Assembly (NCBI RefSeq): GCF_001245615.1
Contig: NZ_CWKH01000001.1
Location: 744,001 to 808,000, forward strand
DNA length: 64,000 bases
From: Mycolicibacterium neworleansense
GTDB lineage: Bacteria > Actinomycetota > Actinomycetes > Mycobacteriales > Mycobacteriaceae
Direction: 5' to 3'
In this document: piece by piece, positions 54,515 through 61,859 of the stretch
Position numbering within the stretch: the first letter of the stretch is position 1
Layout: each line of letters begins with the position of its first letter
Translations under genes and position numbers: made by a program
The notes under the pieces: model-generated
What the model saw: the letters and a program-made list of their open reading frames with translations, nothing else
Database searches by the model: none
Told to the model about the DNA's origin: nothing

Positions 54515-55588
54515 TCAGGTGTTGATCAGCTCGAGCGTGCCGAGCTCCCGGATCGCCTGGCAACCGCGCTGAGCCATCACCACCATCATGTCGTCACCGC
54601 GCTCGGTGGAACTGGCGAAGGCTGTTCCGAGCACCGTGATCAGTGGTGCCTGCAGCATGCCCAAACGATAGTCCTGCCAACAGGTTTCACGGTCGTATCC
54701 GGTGACGCCGTGGGACAGCACCCGTTCGTGGTACGCCTCGACGAGGTCGGCTTCGGCCGCCGCCCGCACGGCCGGGTCCAGGCTGGTCGCGGTGAAGTAC
54801 GACAGGTCGCGGGACGGCAGGCCGGAACCGAGTGTCTGCCAGTCCACCACGGTGATCCGGGTGCGGTCGGGGTCGAACAGCATGTTGTCCAGGCGGTAGT
54901 CGCCGTGAAGGATGGCGAATCGTTCCGGTTCGGCCAGCAGCCACGGGGTGACCATCGACATGGCCGTGCGCATGGTGTCGTGATCTTCGGCGCTGAGCCG
55001 GTCGCCGAGTTTGTCCAGGGTGATGTCGGCCGCCATCTTGGCGACATCGCCGAATCCCTTGGCGGAGTCGGGTTCCGGCTTGGGCATCGCGATACCGGGG
55101 AAGTTCGCCCACCGCGGGTCCGCCCACGTCGGCCCGTGCAGATCCGCGAGCGCCAGGACGGCAAGGGTGGCCTCGGCCGGTGTGCAGCCGGCGATCTGAT
55201 CGCCTTGTTCGGCCGGTGCCATGTCAGCCAGGAGTAGGACGAAATCAGCTCCCTCGCCGGCGATTTCGCAGTGGTGACAGCGGGGGACGGGGATCTGCAC
55301 GTGGTCGGCCACGTTGGTGTAGAAGGCGTGTTCCGAGCGGTAGCCGATCGTGACGCGGTCACGCACCGTCTCGTCCTGCGACGGCAACTTGACCGCGAAC
55401 GTGGCAGGCAGGCCGGCGTCGTCACGGTAGGTGACCGACACCCGGTAGGTGGCACCCGTCTGACCCGTACCGATCGGCGCGGTCTGCACCGAAGCCACCT
55501 CGGCGCCGAGCACCTGCGACAACCATGCGGCGGTCACCTCGGCGGGCGTGCCGGGAATCGACTTGGGGATCGGCCCCGCCGTGGTCAC
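54515..55588 (-). CDS. Phosphotransferase family protein (APH/ecdysteroid-kinase-like)
   Basis: A 357-residue kinase-fold protein: ATFAVKLPSQDET (ATP lysine), catalytic loop AILHGDYRLDNMLFD with HGDxxxxN, and VVDWQTLGSGLPSRDLSYF with the metal Asp. Such proteins are common beside acyl-CoA and steroid-use genes in mycobacteria; the substrate is unknown. The GTG at 55588 overlaps the stop of the upstream TetR gene as GTGA. Confidence 0.85.
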   Translation of the reverse strand: MTTAGPIPKSIPGTPAEVTAAWLSQVLGAEVASVQTAPIGTGQTGATYRVSVTYRDDAGLPATFAVKLPSQDETVRDRVTIGYRSEHAFYTNVADHVQIPVPRCHHCEIAGEGADFVLLLADMAPAEQGDQIAGCTPAEATLAVLALADLHGPTWADPRWANFPGIAMPKPEPDSAKGFGDVAKMAADITLDKLGDRLSAEDHDTMRTAMSMVTPWLLAEPERFAILHGDYRLDNMLFDPDRTRITVVDWQTLGSGLPSRDLSYFTATSLDPAVRAAAEADLVEAYHERVLSHGVTGYDRETCWQDYRLGMLQAPLITVLGTAFASSTERGDDMMVVMAQRGCQAIRELGTLELINT

Positions 55589-56232
55589 TGCACTGCTCCG
55601 AAAATCGAGCCCATCCACATCGCCTCCGCACCTTCCAGCAGTTGTTGTCGAGACAATGGCCCACCGACGATGAACCGTTCCAGCAGTCGGTCGTTGAATT
55701 CCATGAGCAGGGTCGCCAGCACCACGGGATCGACACCGCCGGGGGCGCGTCCTGCGGTCCGCTCGGCGGTGATGACCGCTGCGACGGTGGGGACGAAGGA
55801 CTCGCGGGCGGCGTCCCACAGATCCCGGACTGCCCCGCTGGACCCGCGGGCCTCCAACATCGCCTGCACCAGGTATCGGTGATCCTCGGCGGTCCGCAGG
55901 ACGGCCTCGATGGTGTCGTGGACGCGGTCACGCGGCGGTCGGGTGGTGTCGGCCAGGATGTGGTTGGCGGCGAACAACGCCTCGTACATGGGCTCGACCA
56001 GGGCCGCGACTGCCGTGGCCTTGTTCTCGAAATAGAAATAGAAGGCCGAGCGGCCGACTCCGGCCTGCCGGGCGACCTCGGCGATGTTGAGCGCGTCGAA
56101 CCCGGTCTGCCTCAGATGGTCGTCGAGGGCGACAAGGATCGCGGTCCGCCGCTGGTCACTGCGTTGCGGTTGGCGCCGGTCGACCGGCGACCGTACACCT
56201 GCGCCCTGCTGTGCCACGCGTCTCCCATCCAC
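55585..56232 (-). CDS. TetR-family transcriptional regulator
   Basis: A 215-residue regulator with RRTAILVALDDHLRQTGFDALNIAEVARQAGVGRSAFYFYFENKATAVAALVEPM as the DNA-binding region (about residues 28-82). The ATG at 56232 and a GTG at 56217 are both possible. It is coupled to the phosphotransferase gene. An inverted repeat lies about 31 bp upstream. Confidence 0.87.
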   Translation of the reverse strand: MDGRRVAQQGAGVRSPVDRRQPQRSDQRRTAILVALDDHLRQTGFDALNIAEVARQAGVGRSAFYFYFENKATAVAALVEPMYEALFAANHILADTTRPPRDRVHDTIEAVLRTAEDHRYLVQAMLEARGSSGAVRDLWDAARESFVPTVAAVITAERTAGRAPGGVDPVVLATLLMEFNDRLLERFIVGGPLSRQQLLEGAEAMWMGSIFGAVQ

Positions 56233-56262
56233 ATGATGTGACGCCGGACACTAATAGCGATT

Positions 56263-56276
56263 TTGACAAACGTCAA
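56263..56276. promoter_or_regulatory. Candidate operator upstream of the TetR/phosphotransferase genes
   Basis: TTGAC (56263-56267) and GTCAA (56272-56276) are inverted arms around AAAC. The site overlaps the stop codon of the upstream DUF4139 gene (same strand) and sits where the TetR promoter should be. Confidence 0.5.
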
Positions 56277-58174
56277 TGTTCGTCGACAGAAGTCAGATCG
56301 TCGGCGATCAGCCGTCTCAGTTCCTCGGAGGCGGCCCGGCGGACCGTGTCGGCCTCCTCACGCAGACCACGGATCTGCGCCTCGATCGCGTTGACCCGAT
56401 CTTGCAGTTGCGCGAGCTGCTCGACCTGGCGACGACGGAGTTCACCCTCCGGACCGTCGGAGCCGAGCACCTTGAGCTGTTCGGCGATCTGGCTCTGCGC
56501 GGCGTAGTCCTCGGCGCGGCCGGCGTCCAGGCGCTCACGTTCGGTGTCGAGGCGGTCGGCCTGCTCCCACCGCCGGAGTACACCGGAGAGTTCGTCGATG
56601 GTGGATGCGTCCAGCGACCGTCCGGCCAGCCATTGCTCCAGCTGGCGCGGGGACAGGTCGTGGTAGGCGATCTCGGAGTAGATCGGCCAGGTTTCCAAGA
56701 CCGTGGCTTCGACGGTCTGGTGCCCAGGCACCGAAACCCGGACCCGGTGCCAGGTCCCGTCGTCCTCGGTATCGGCCACGCCGTCCAACGGGACAATCCG
56801 GTGGTCTGGAAGCCGGATCAATTCGAAGATGACGTCGACAGCCTCGTCATGGTCGTTCTGGGCCCGAAGCCGGTAGCGCTTCTCGACCCGCTGCTCCTCG
56901 ACCACTGCGTCGTGGGCCAGACGTACCCGGGCGGTCACCCTGCCGGCCTTGCTCGTGGAACGACAGCGCACCGCAAGATCTTTCGCGAACGCCAGCCGCA
57001 CCGTCGCGTCGCGCGCGGTGAACGGCATCATCGCCTCACCGGCGTAGCTGTCCTGCTCGTGTCCGTCGCGTTCATAGATGACGACGGGCCCTTCCTCCAG
57101 CACCACGCCGGTGTTGTTGGTGAAGGCCAGCACCACGTCGGGGGCCGGTGCACCGTCCCGCCAGACCAGCTCGCGGCGGACCCCGTCGACACGGGACACC
57201 GCCAACGGCACCATCGCGGCACCGCCACGCTTCAGTGACACCGGAGCCGTCAACCGGTACTCGAAATACTCGCCGCTGTCAGCGGTTTCGACCTCGGCCA
57301 CGGCCTCCTCGTAGGCGCCGAAGGCGCCGTCGGCATCCGGCATCGCGGCCGGCGCCGCCATTGCGCTCGCGACGCCCCGGGTCTTCCGGCCGATGGCGAC
57401 ACGTTCCTGTTCCTCGACGACGGCACGGCGCACCTTCCTACCGTGGTACAGATCGATGTCGAACGAGATCGGTTGCCCGGTGGTCAAAGTCAACGCAACG
57501 TCGGTGAGATCCTCGTCGATCGGGTTGTGCACGATGCCCATGGCGGCCACGACCAGCGCATCACCGTCACGTACCAATCGATACGAGACCCGCCACATGG
57601 GTGCCGGAACGATGTAGGAGAGCCGAGCCTGCTCGGCCCGCCCCCGAATCTGTACGGTCACCTGGCAATCCTGGCCCGCGGTCGCGGCACGCGAACGGTC
57701 GATCAGATAGGCCAGGTCGGCACGGGACGGATCTTCGATCAAATCGACCCGCTCGGCGTCGGCCAGATCGACCAGGCTCACGGCACCGGCTTCGGTGCGC
57801 AGCACCAGCAGGCGGCGGTGCTCTGCGGAGTCGTCGAGACCGATAACCTCGCCGCGGTGACGACTGTCGCCGCAGCGGATCTCCACCGCGCGGCCACGCA
57901 GTGCCTCGATGAGTCCGAGCAGTGCTCCGCCCGGCTCCAGCAGCAGGTTGCGGTCGGCCAGTTCGGTGCGTGGATCGGTCGGGCTGTCGAATGCGACGGT
58001 GCCCATCGACGCCTGCCCGCCGGTGATCTCGACCGACAGCGACTTCAGCACGTCCTTCATGTCGTCCCGGCGAAACGTCAGCTCGAAATCGCCGTCGACG
58101 GGTCCGGAGCGGCTGACGTAGGCCACACCGTGCTTGTACATGACGAGACGATCCACCGCCGGGCGTGAGCTCAT
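56273..58174 (-). CDS. DUF4139 protein with C-terminal coiled coil
   Basis: A 633-residue soluble protein. The N-terminal part (VDRLVMYKHGVAYVSRSGPVDGDFELTFRRDDMKDVLKSLSVEITGG) resembles the DUF4140/DUF4139 group, and the central beta-rich segment has WRVSYRLVRDGDALVVAAMGIVHNPIDEDLTDVALTLTTGQPISF, a signature of DUF4139. The last 100 residues (from about 530) are a charged coiled coil. No enzyme motif is seen; possible roles are structural or membrane associated. The ATG at 58174 is clear. Confidence 0.85.
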   Translation of the reverse strand: MSSRPAVDRLVMYKHGVAYVSRSGPVDGDFELTFRRDDMKDVLKSLSVEITGGQASMGTVAFDSPTDPRTELADRNLLLEPGGALLGLIEALRGRAVEIRCGDSRHRGEVIGLDDSAEHRRLLVLRTEAGAVSLVDLADAERVDLIEDPSRADLAYLIDRSRAATAGQDCQVTVQIRGRAEQARLSYIVPAPMWRVSYRLVRDGDALVVAAMGIVHNPIDEDLTDVALTLTTGQPISFDIDLYHGRKVRRAVVEEQERVAIGRKTRGVASAMAAPAAMPDADGAFGAYEEAVAEVETADSGEYFEYRLTAPVSLKRGGAAMVPLAVSRVDGVRRELVWRDGAPAPDVVLAFTNNTGVVLEEGPVVIYERDGHEQDSYAGEAMMPFTARDATVRLAFAKDLAVRCRSTSKAGRVTARVRLAHDAVVEEQRVEKRYRLRAQNDHDEAVDVIFELIRLPDHRIVPLDGVADTEDDGTWHRVRVSVPGHQTVEATVLETWPIYSEIAYHDLSPRQLEQWLAGRSLDASTIDELSGVLRRWEQADRLDTERERLDAGRAEDYAAQSQIAEQLKVLGSDGPEGELRRRQVEQLAQLQDRVNAIEAQIRGLREEADTVRRAASEELRRLIADDLTSVDEH

Positions 58175-58227
58175 CCCGCGACCCTAGTCCGCACCGCGAA
58201 ATTCGGTGGGGGAGGCGGGCGGACGGA

Positions 58228-59754
58228 TCAGCTCGGGTAATGCCGCGGGGTGAACACCCGGTCCTCGGTGGTGTCGCCGGCGGCCGAACCGGTGTACCAC
58301 TGCGTCTGCGACGAGCCGATGATCAGCATGGTGCGCATGTCCACCTGGGCCGGATCCAGATCGGCCAGCCGCACCACGGTCACCCGCTCACCCGGACCGG
58401 GCTGCGCACCGGAGACGGCCCGGGCGACGACCACCGGTGTGCTCGGATCCCGGTACTCCAGCAGCAGTTCGCGCATGGCGCCCACCTGCCAGGTGCGGGT
58501 CTTGGAGGCCGGGTTGTAGATCGCCAGCGCCAGATCGGCCTTGGCCGCGGCCCGCAGACGTTCGACGATCACGTCCCACGGCTTGAGCCGGTCGGACAGC
58601 GAGATCACCGCGTAGTCGTGGCCGAGCGGGGCGCCCACCCGGCTGGCGACCGCCTGCGCCGCCGTCATCGCCGGAATCACCCGGACCTCGACGCCGGGCC
58701 ACTGCTTGGCCTCTTCGAGCACCGCGGTGGCCATCGCGAACACGCCGGGATCGCCGGAGGACACCACGGCGACGGTCCGGCCTTCCTGGGCCAGCTTGCA
58801 GGCCAGTTGCGCGCGGGCCGGCTCGTCGGTGTTGTCGCTGGGGTGGTGATGCTGCCCGGCGCGGGCCCCGACGCGATCGAGATAGGGGCCGTAACCGATC
58901 AGGTCGGTGGCGGCGGCGAGCTCGCGGCGGCTCTGCGGCGTCATCCAGTCCGAGTCGCCGGGTCCGAGGCCGACGACCACCACGCTGCCTTGCGGTGCGG
59001 TGGAGCGGGATCGGCCGGGAACCATGGCCAGTGAGAAGTACGGCACCTTGATATCCGCGCTGCCTTCGCTGCCCACCTCGCGGGCCGGCGAGACCCGTTG
59101 CCGGTCGGTGCTGGCCCGCTCGACGTAGTAGGCCTCGTCCAGCCGCCCGGACGACTCCAGGGCGTCCCGTACCCGGGTGTAGGAGCGGCCCAGCTTGAGC
59201 ACGACCGCCGCATCGGTGTCGGCCAGGCGGCGCTCCAGTTCCGCGGTGGGCAGCGTGCCGGGCAGGATCGTCAGGACGTCATCACCCTGCACCAGCGGGG
59301 TTCCGGTGGCGGCCGAGGCCGCGCTCACCGAGGTGACGCCGGGAACGATGACGGCCTCGAACCGCTCGGTGAGCCGGGTGTGCATGTGCATGTAGGAGCT
59401 GTAGAACAGTGGATCGCCCTCGGCCAGCAGGGCCACGTCGCGGCCGGCCTCCAGGTGCGCGGCGATGCGCTCGGCCGCGGCGGCGTAGAAATCCTCCATC
59501 GCGCCGACATAGCCGCCGGGATGGTCGGTGGTTTCCGTGGTGACGGGATAGACCAGGTGTTCTTCGAGCTGACCGTCACGCAGGTAGGGCTGGGCGATGC
59601 CCCTGGCGATGCTGTGACCGTGCTTGGCGCTGTGGTAGGCCACCACGTCTGCCGCGCCGATAAGGCGGGCCGCCTTGACCGTCACGAGCTCGGGATCGCC
59701 CGGGCCCAGCCCGACGCCATACAGCGTTCCGCGTTTCGTCGTATCGGTGCTCAC
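58228..59754 (-). CDS. cobIJ: CobI-CobJ fusion methyltransferase
   Basis: A 508-residue bifunctional enzyme: residues 1-245 are precorrin-2 C20-methyltransferase ([44 protein letters not shown]) and residues 255-508 precorrin-3B C17-methyltransferase ([34 protein letters not shown] ... [11 protein letters not shown]). The domains are separate genes in many bacteria; the fused form is the mycobacterial arrangement. The GTG overlaps the cobH stop (GTGA). Confidence 0.95.
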   Translation of the reverse strand: MSTDTTKRGTLYGVGLGPGDPELVTVKAARLIGAADVVAYHSAKHGHSIARGIAQPYLRDGQLEEHLVYPVTTETTDHPGGYVGAMEDFYAAAAERIAAHLEAGRDVALLAEGDPLFYSSYMHMHTRLTERFEAVIVPGVTSVSAASAATGTPLVQGDDVLTILPGTLPTAELERRLADTDAAVVLKLGRSYTRVRDALESSGRLDEAYYVERASTDRQRVSPAREVGSEGSADIKVPYFSLAMVPGRSRSTAPQGSVVVVGLGPGDSDWMTPQSRRELAAATDLIGYGPYLDRVGARAGQHHHPSDNTDEPARAQLACKLAQEGRTVAVVSSGDPGVFAMATAVLEEAKQWPGVEVRVIPAMTAAQAVASRVGAPLGHDYAVISLSDRLKPWDVIVERLRAAAKADLALAIYNPASKTRTWQVGAMRELLLEYRDPSTPVVVARAVSGAQPGPGERVTVVRLADLDPAQVDMRTMLIIGSSQTQWYTGSAAGDTTEDRVFTPRHYPS

Positions 59755-60383
59755 TCGTGCTCACTCGCAATCGCATTGACGGCGGCCGCAGCCATCGCGC
59801 TGCCGCCACGCCGGCCGGTCACCACCAGGTAGGACATTCCCCTCGGACGTTCGATCAGTTCATCCTTGGACTGCGCCGAGCCGACGAACCCCACCGGTCC
59901 GCCCAGCACCGCGGCGGGTACCGGCGCGCCCTCGTCGAGCAGTTCCAGCAGCCGGAACAGTGCCGTCGGCGCGTTGCCGATCGCGACCACCGCTCCGCCG
60001 AGGCGGTCGGCCCACAGATCGACCGCGGCCGCCGAGCGGGTGAATCCCAACTTCGCCGCCAACTCCGGGGCACGCGCATCGGCCACCAGGGAGACCACCT
60101 CGTTGTCGGCGGGCAGCCGCGAGCGCGTGATCCCGGCGGCGACCATCGACGAGTCGCACAGCACCGGCGCTCCTTCGGCCAGGGCAGCGTGCGCCCTGGT
60201 CACGACATCGTCGCTGTACGACACGTGATCGGCGACGTCGACCTGGCCGCAGGTGTGGATCAGCCGGACGACTACCCGCGACACATCGTCGGGGAAGCGC
60301 GACAGGTTCGCCTCGGCGCGGATCGTCGCGAACGACTGCCGGTAGATCTCGGCGGCGTCACGGATGTAGTCGAGCACCCGCAT
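59751..60383 (-). CDS. cobH: Precorrin-8X methylmutase CobH
   Basis: Moves the C11 methyl to C12 to give hydrogenobyrinate. The 210-residue protein shows [25 protein letters not shown] with the catalytic His, [19 protein letters not shown] and ETP-like ending [41 protein letters not shown]. The ATG at 60383 is 3 bp after the cobG stop codon. Confidence 0.95.
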   Translation of the reverse strand: MRVLDYIRDAAEIYRQSFATIRAEANLSRFPDDVSRVVVRLIHTCGQVDVADHVSYSDDVVTRAHAALAEGAPVLCDSSMVAAGITRSRLPADNEVVSLVADARAPELAAKLGFTRSAAAVDLWADRLGGAVVAIGNAPTALFRLLELLDEGAPVPAAVLGGPVGFVGSAQSKDELIERPRGMSYLVVTGRRGGSAMAAAAVNAIASEHE

Positions 60384-60386
60384 ACC

Positions 60387-61517
60387 CTACGGGGGCGCGA
60401 TACGCAGCCGGTATCCGTCCTCGGTGGCGATCAGGACCTCGCCGGTGGCCGGGCTGCCGCAGGCCCGCTCACAGCCCACGAAATGCCGGTGCGTCTGTGT
60501 GGGCGCGTCGACCGATTCGGCGGCGTCAGCCCGCACATCGGCGGCGGACTTGGCGCATCCGGGGCTCCCGGTGCACGCGCTGACCCGCAGCCACGGCGAA
60601 TTCTCGTCGAACACCAGCCCCAGCGGCGCCAGCACCCGAAGTGACGCGTCCGCGACCCCTTCGCCGACATCGCACACCAGCACCGAACGCCACGGGGTGA
60701 TCACCAGCGGGGCCTCGATCGCCGCGAGGAAATGGGCGACCCGGGCCTGCAGAACCCCCAGCGGCACCGCGGCGCCCAGCGCCACGCGCGAGTCGCGCTG
60801 CTCGATCCAGCCGACCGGCGGTGTCACCGTCGGCGGCCACGTGGCCCCGGCCGGAGCGCTGGGGGTGAAGCCGTCCAGCAGCGCCGCATGGTCGTCGAGT
60901 TCGGTTACCCGCCAAGCCTTTCCGCGGGTGGCGACGAATCTTCTGGCCATCTCGATCAATGTGGTCACGGCGTCGCCGGTGTCCAGTCGCACCCCGGTGT
61001 CGCGTCCGGCGAGCAGTAGCGCACAGCTGCCGTCGTCGCGGGCGTGCACCCCGGCATCGGCGTCGATCCCGGACACGTCGCCGCGGCCGTCGTCCAGGCT
61101 GAACCAGAACCTGCCCGGCAATCCGGCCAGCGCGGGGTCGGCCTGGATGGCGCGGTCGAGGTCCCGCACCATCGGGCGGACATCGATGATGCCGCCGGAG
61201 CGCCCGGACAATGGTGAGGCCACGATGTTGCGGGCCCGCTCGTGCGTCGCCGAGGGCAGCAGGCCGGCATCGGCCAGGGCGGTGGCGGCTGCGCCGGTAT
61301 CGGTCACCGCGCGGATCTGGATGTTGCCGCGCGAGGTCAGTTCCATTGCGGGAGAACCGAACTGCTCGGCAGTCTCGGCCAGTGCGGTCAGTTGGGCCGC
61401 GGTGATCATCCCGCCGGGTAGCCGAATTCGCACCAGGGCACCGTCGGCGGCCTGGTGCACCGTCAGTGCACCGGGGCAGGCGTCCTGGTCGCGGGTCCTG
61501 GTCATGGTGCCCGCCAT
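60387..61517 (-). CDS. cobG: Precorrin-3B synthase CobG
   Basis: An iron-sulfur monooxygenase of the nitrite/sulfite reductase fold that forms precorrin-3B. The 376-residue product shows the ferredoxin-like half MELTSRGNIQIRAV and the 4Fe-4S ligands in SACTGSPGCAKS and VGCERACGSP. The ATG at 61517 (GAAAGTAAG upstream) is preferred over the GTG at 61550, which lies inside a CRP-type site; an ATG at 61505 is also possible. It is first in a cobG-cobH-cobIJ operon. Confidence 0.92.
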   Translation of the reverse strand: MAGTMTRTRDQDACPGALTVHQAADGALVRIRLPGGMITAAQLTALAETAEQFGSPAMELTSRGNIQIRAVTDTGAAATALADAGLLPSATHERARNIVASPLSGRSGGIIDVRPMVRDLDRAIQADPALAGLPGRFWFSLDDGRGDVSGIDADAGVHARDDGSCALLLAGRDTGVRLDTGDAVTTLIEMARRFVATRGKAWRVTELDDHAALLDGFTPSAPAGATWPPTVTPPVGWIEQRDSRVALGAAVPLGVLQARVAHFLAAIEAPLVITPWRSVLVCDVGEGVADASLRVLAPLGLVFDENSPWLRVSACTGSPGCAKSAADVRADAAESVDAPTQTHRHFVGCERACGSPATGEVLIATEDGYRLRIAPP

Positions 61518-61535
61518 CTTACTTTCGGCAACATC

Positions 61536-61551
61536 TGTGACATCGGTCACA
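61536..61551. promoter_or_regulatory. Consensus CRP-type binding site between cobG and cobN
   Basis: TGTGAC-ATCG-GTCACA (61536-61551) is a perfect palindrome and exactly matches TGTGA-N6-TCACA, the consensus of mycobacterial CRP (Rv3676) and GlxR. It lies 18 bp upstream of the preferred cobG start and within the divergent region feeding cobN. Confidence 0.75.
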
Positions 61552-61591
61552 GGTTCGGAAACCTGTTCGGTCGCTTACAGATCGGCGATTT

Positions 61592-61620
61592 TTGCCCCTT
61601 CGGGACGTACCGTTTATGAG
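61592..61620 (+). promoter_or_regulatory. Candidate promoter for the cobN leader
   Basis: TTGCCC (61592-61597) and TATGAG (61615-61620) are separated by 17 nt. A transcript would begin near 61627 and run through a hairpin and a 35-codon ORF into cobN. Confidence 0.45.
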
Positions 61621-61622
61621 GG

Positions 61623-61647
61623 TTCCCGGGACCACCGGTACCGGGAA
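61623..61647 (+). promoter_or_regulatory. Hairpin at the 5' end of the cobN leader
   Basis: TTCCCGG (61623-61629) pairs with CCGGGAA (61641-61647) around an 11-nt loop. It would form at the very 5' end of the predicted transcript, either protecting it or acting in regulation. No cobalamin-riboswitch core is seen around it. Confidence 0.45.
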
Positions 61648-61689
61648 GTTGAAACGCAATACCCAAGGCTCTGACGAAAGGAGCGAACC

Positions 61690-61797
61690 ATGCTTGCATT
61701 TGGTGCATTCACCGCATTCGTCCTGGTGCTTGTCATGGCGGCGGGCTCGCCGTATCGGCAGTCGTGGCACGACCGCTTCGGCGAGACCCAGCCCTGA
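61690..61797 (+). CDS. 35-residue membrane-helix peptide in the cobN leader
   Basis: ATG at 61690 with GAAAGGAG 7 nt upstream, stop TGA at 61795. The peptide has a single hydrophobic helix (LAFGAFTAFVLVLVMAAG) and a short polar tail (SPYRQSWHDRFGETQP). It lies between the predicted promoter and cobN, so it could be a leader peptide or a small membrane partner of cobalt uptake or chelation. No family recognised. Confidence 0.5.
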   Translation: MLAFGAFTAFVLVLVMAAGSPYRQSWHDRFGETQP

Positions 61798-61809
61798 TCG
61801 TTGCCGGCC

Positions 61810-61850
61810 GTGCCGCACCGCCTGCCCTGACCGGGTAGCCGGTGCGGTAC
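61810..61850 (+). promoter_or_regulatory. Long hairpin immediately before cobN
   Basis: GTGCCGCACCG (61810-61820) pairs with CGGTGCGGTAC (61840-61850) over 11 bp with one G-U pair, leaving a 19-nt loop. The stem ends 10 nt before the cobN GTG and overlaps its -10-like TACGAA. It may attenuate transcription or translation of cobN. Confidence 0.5.
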
Positions 61851-61859
61851 GAATGGGGG

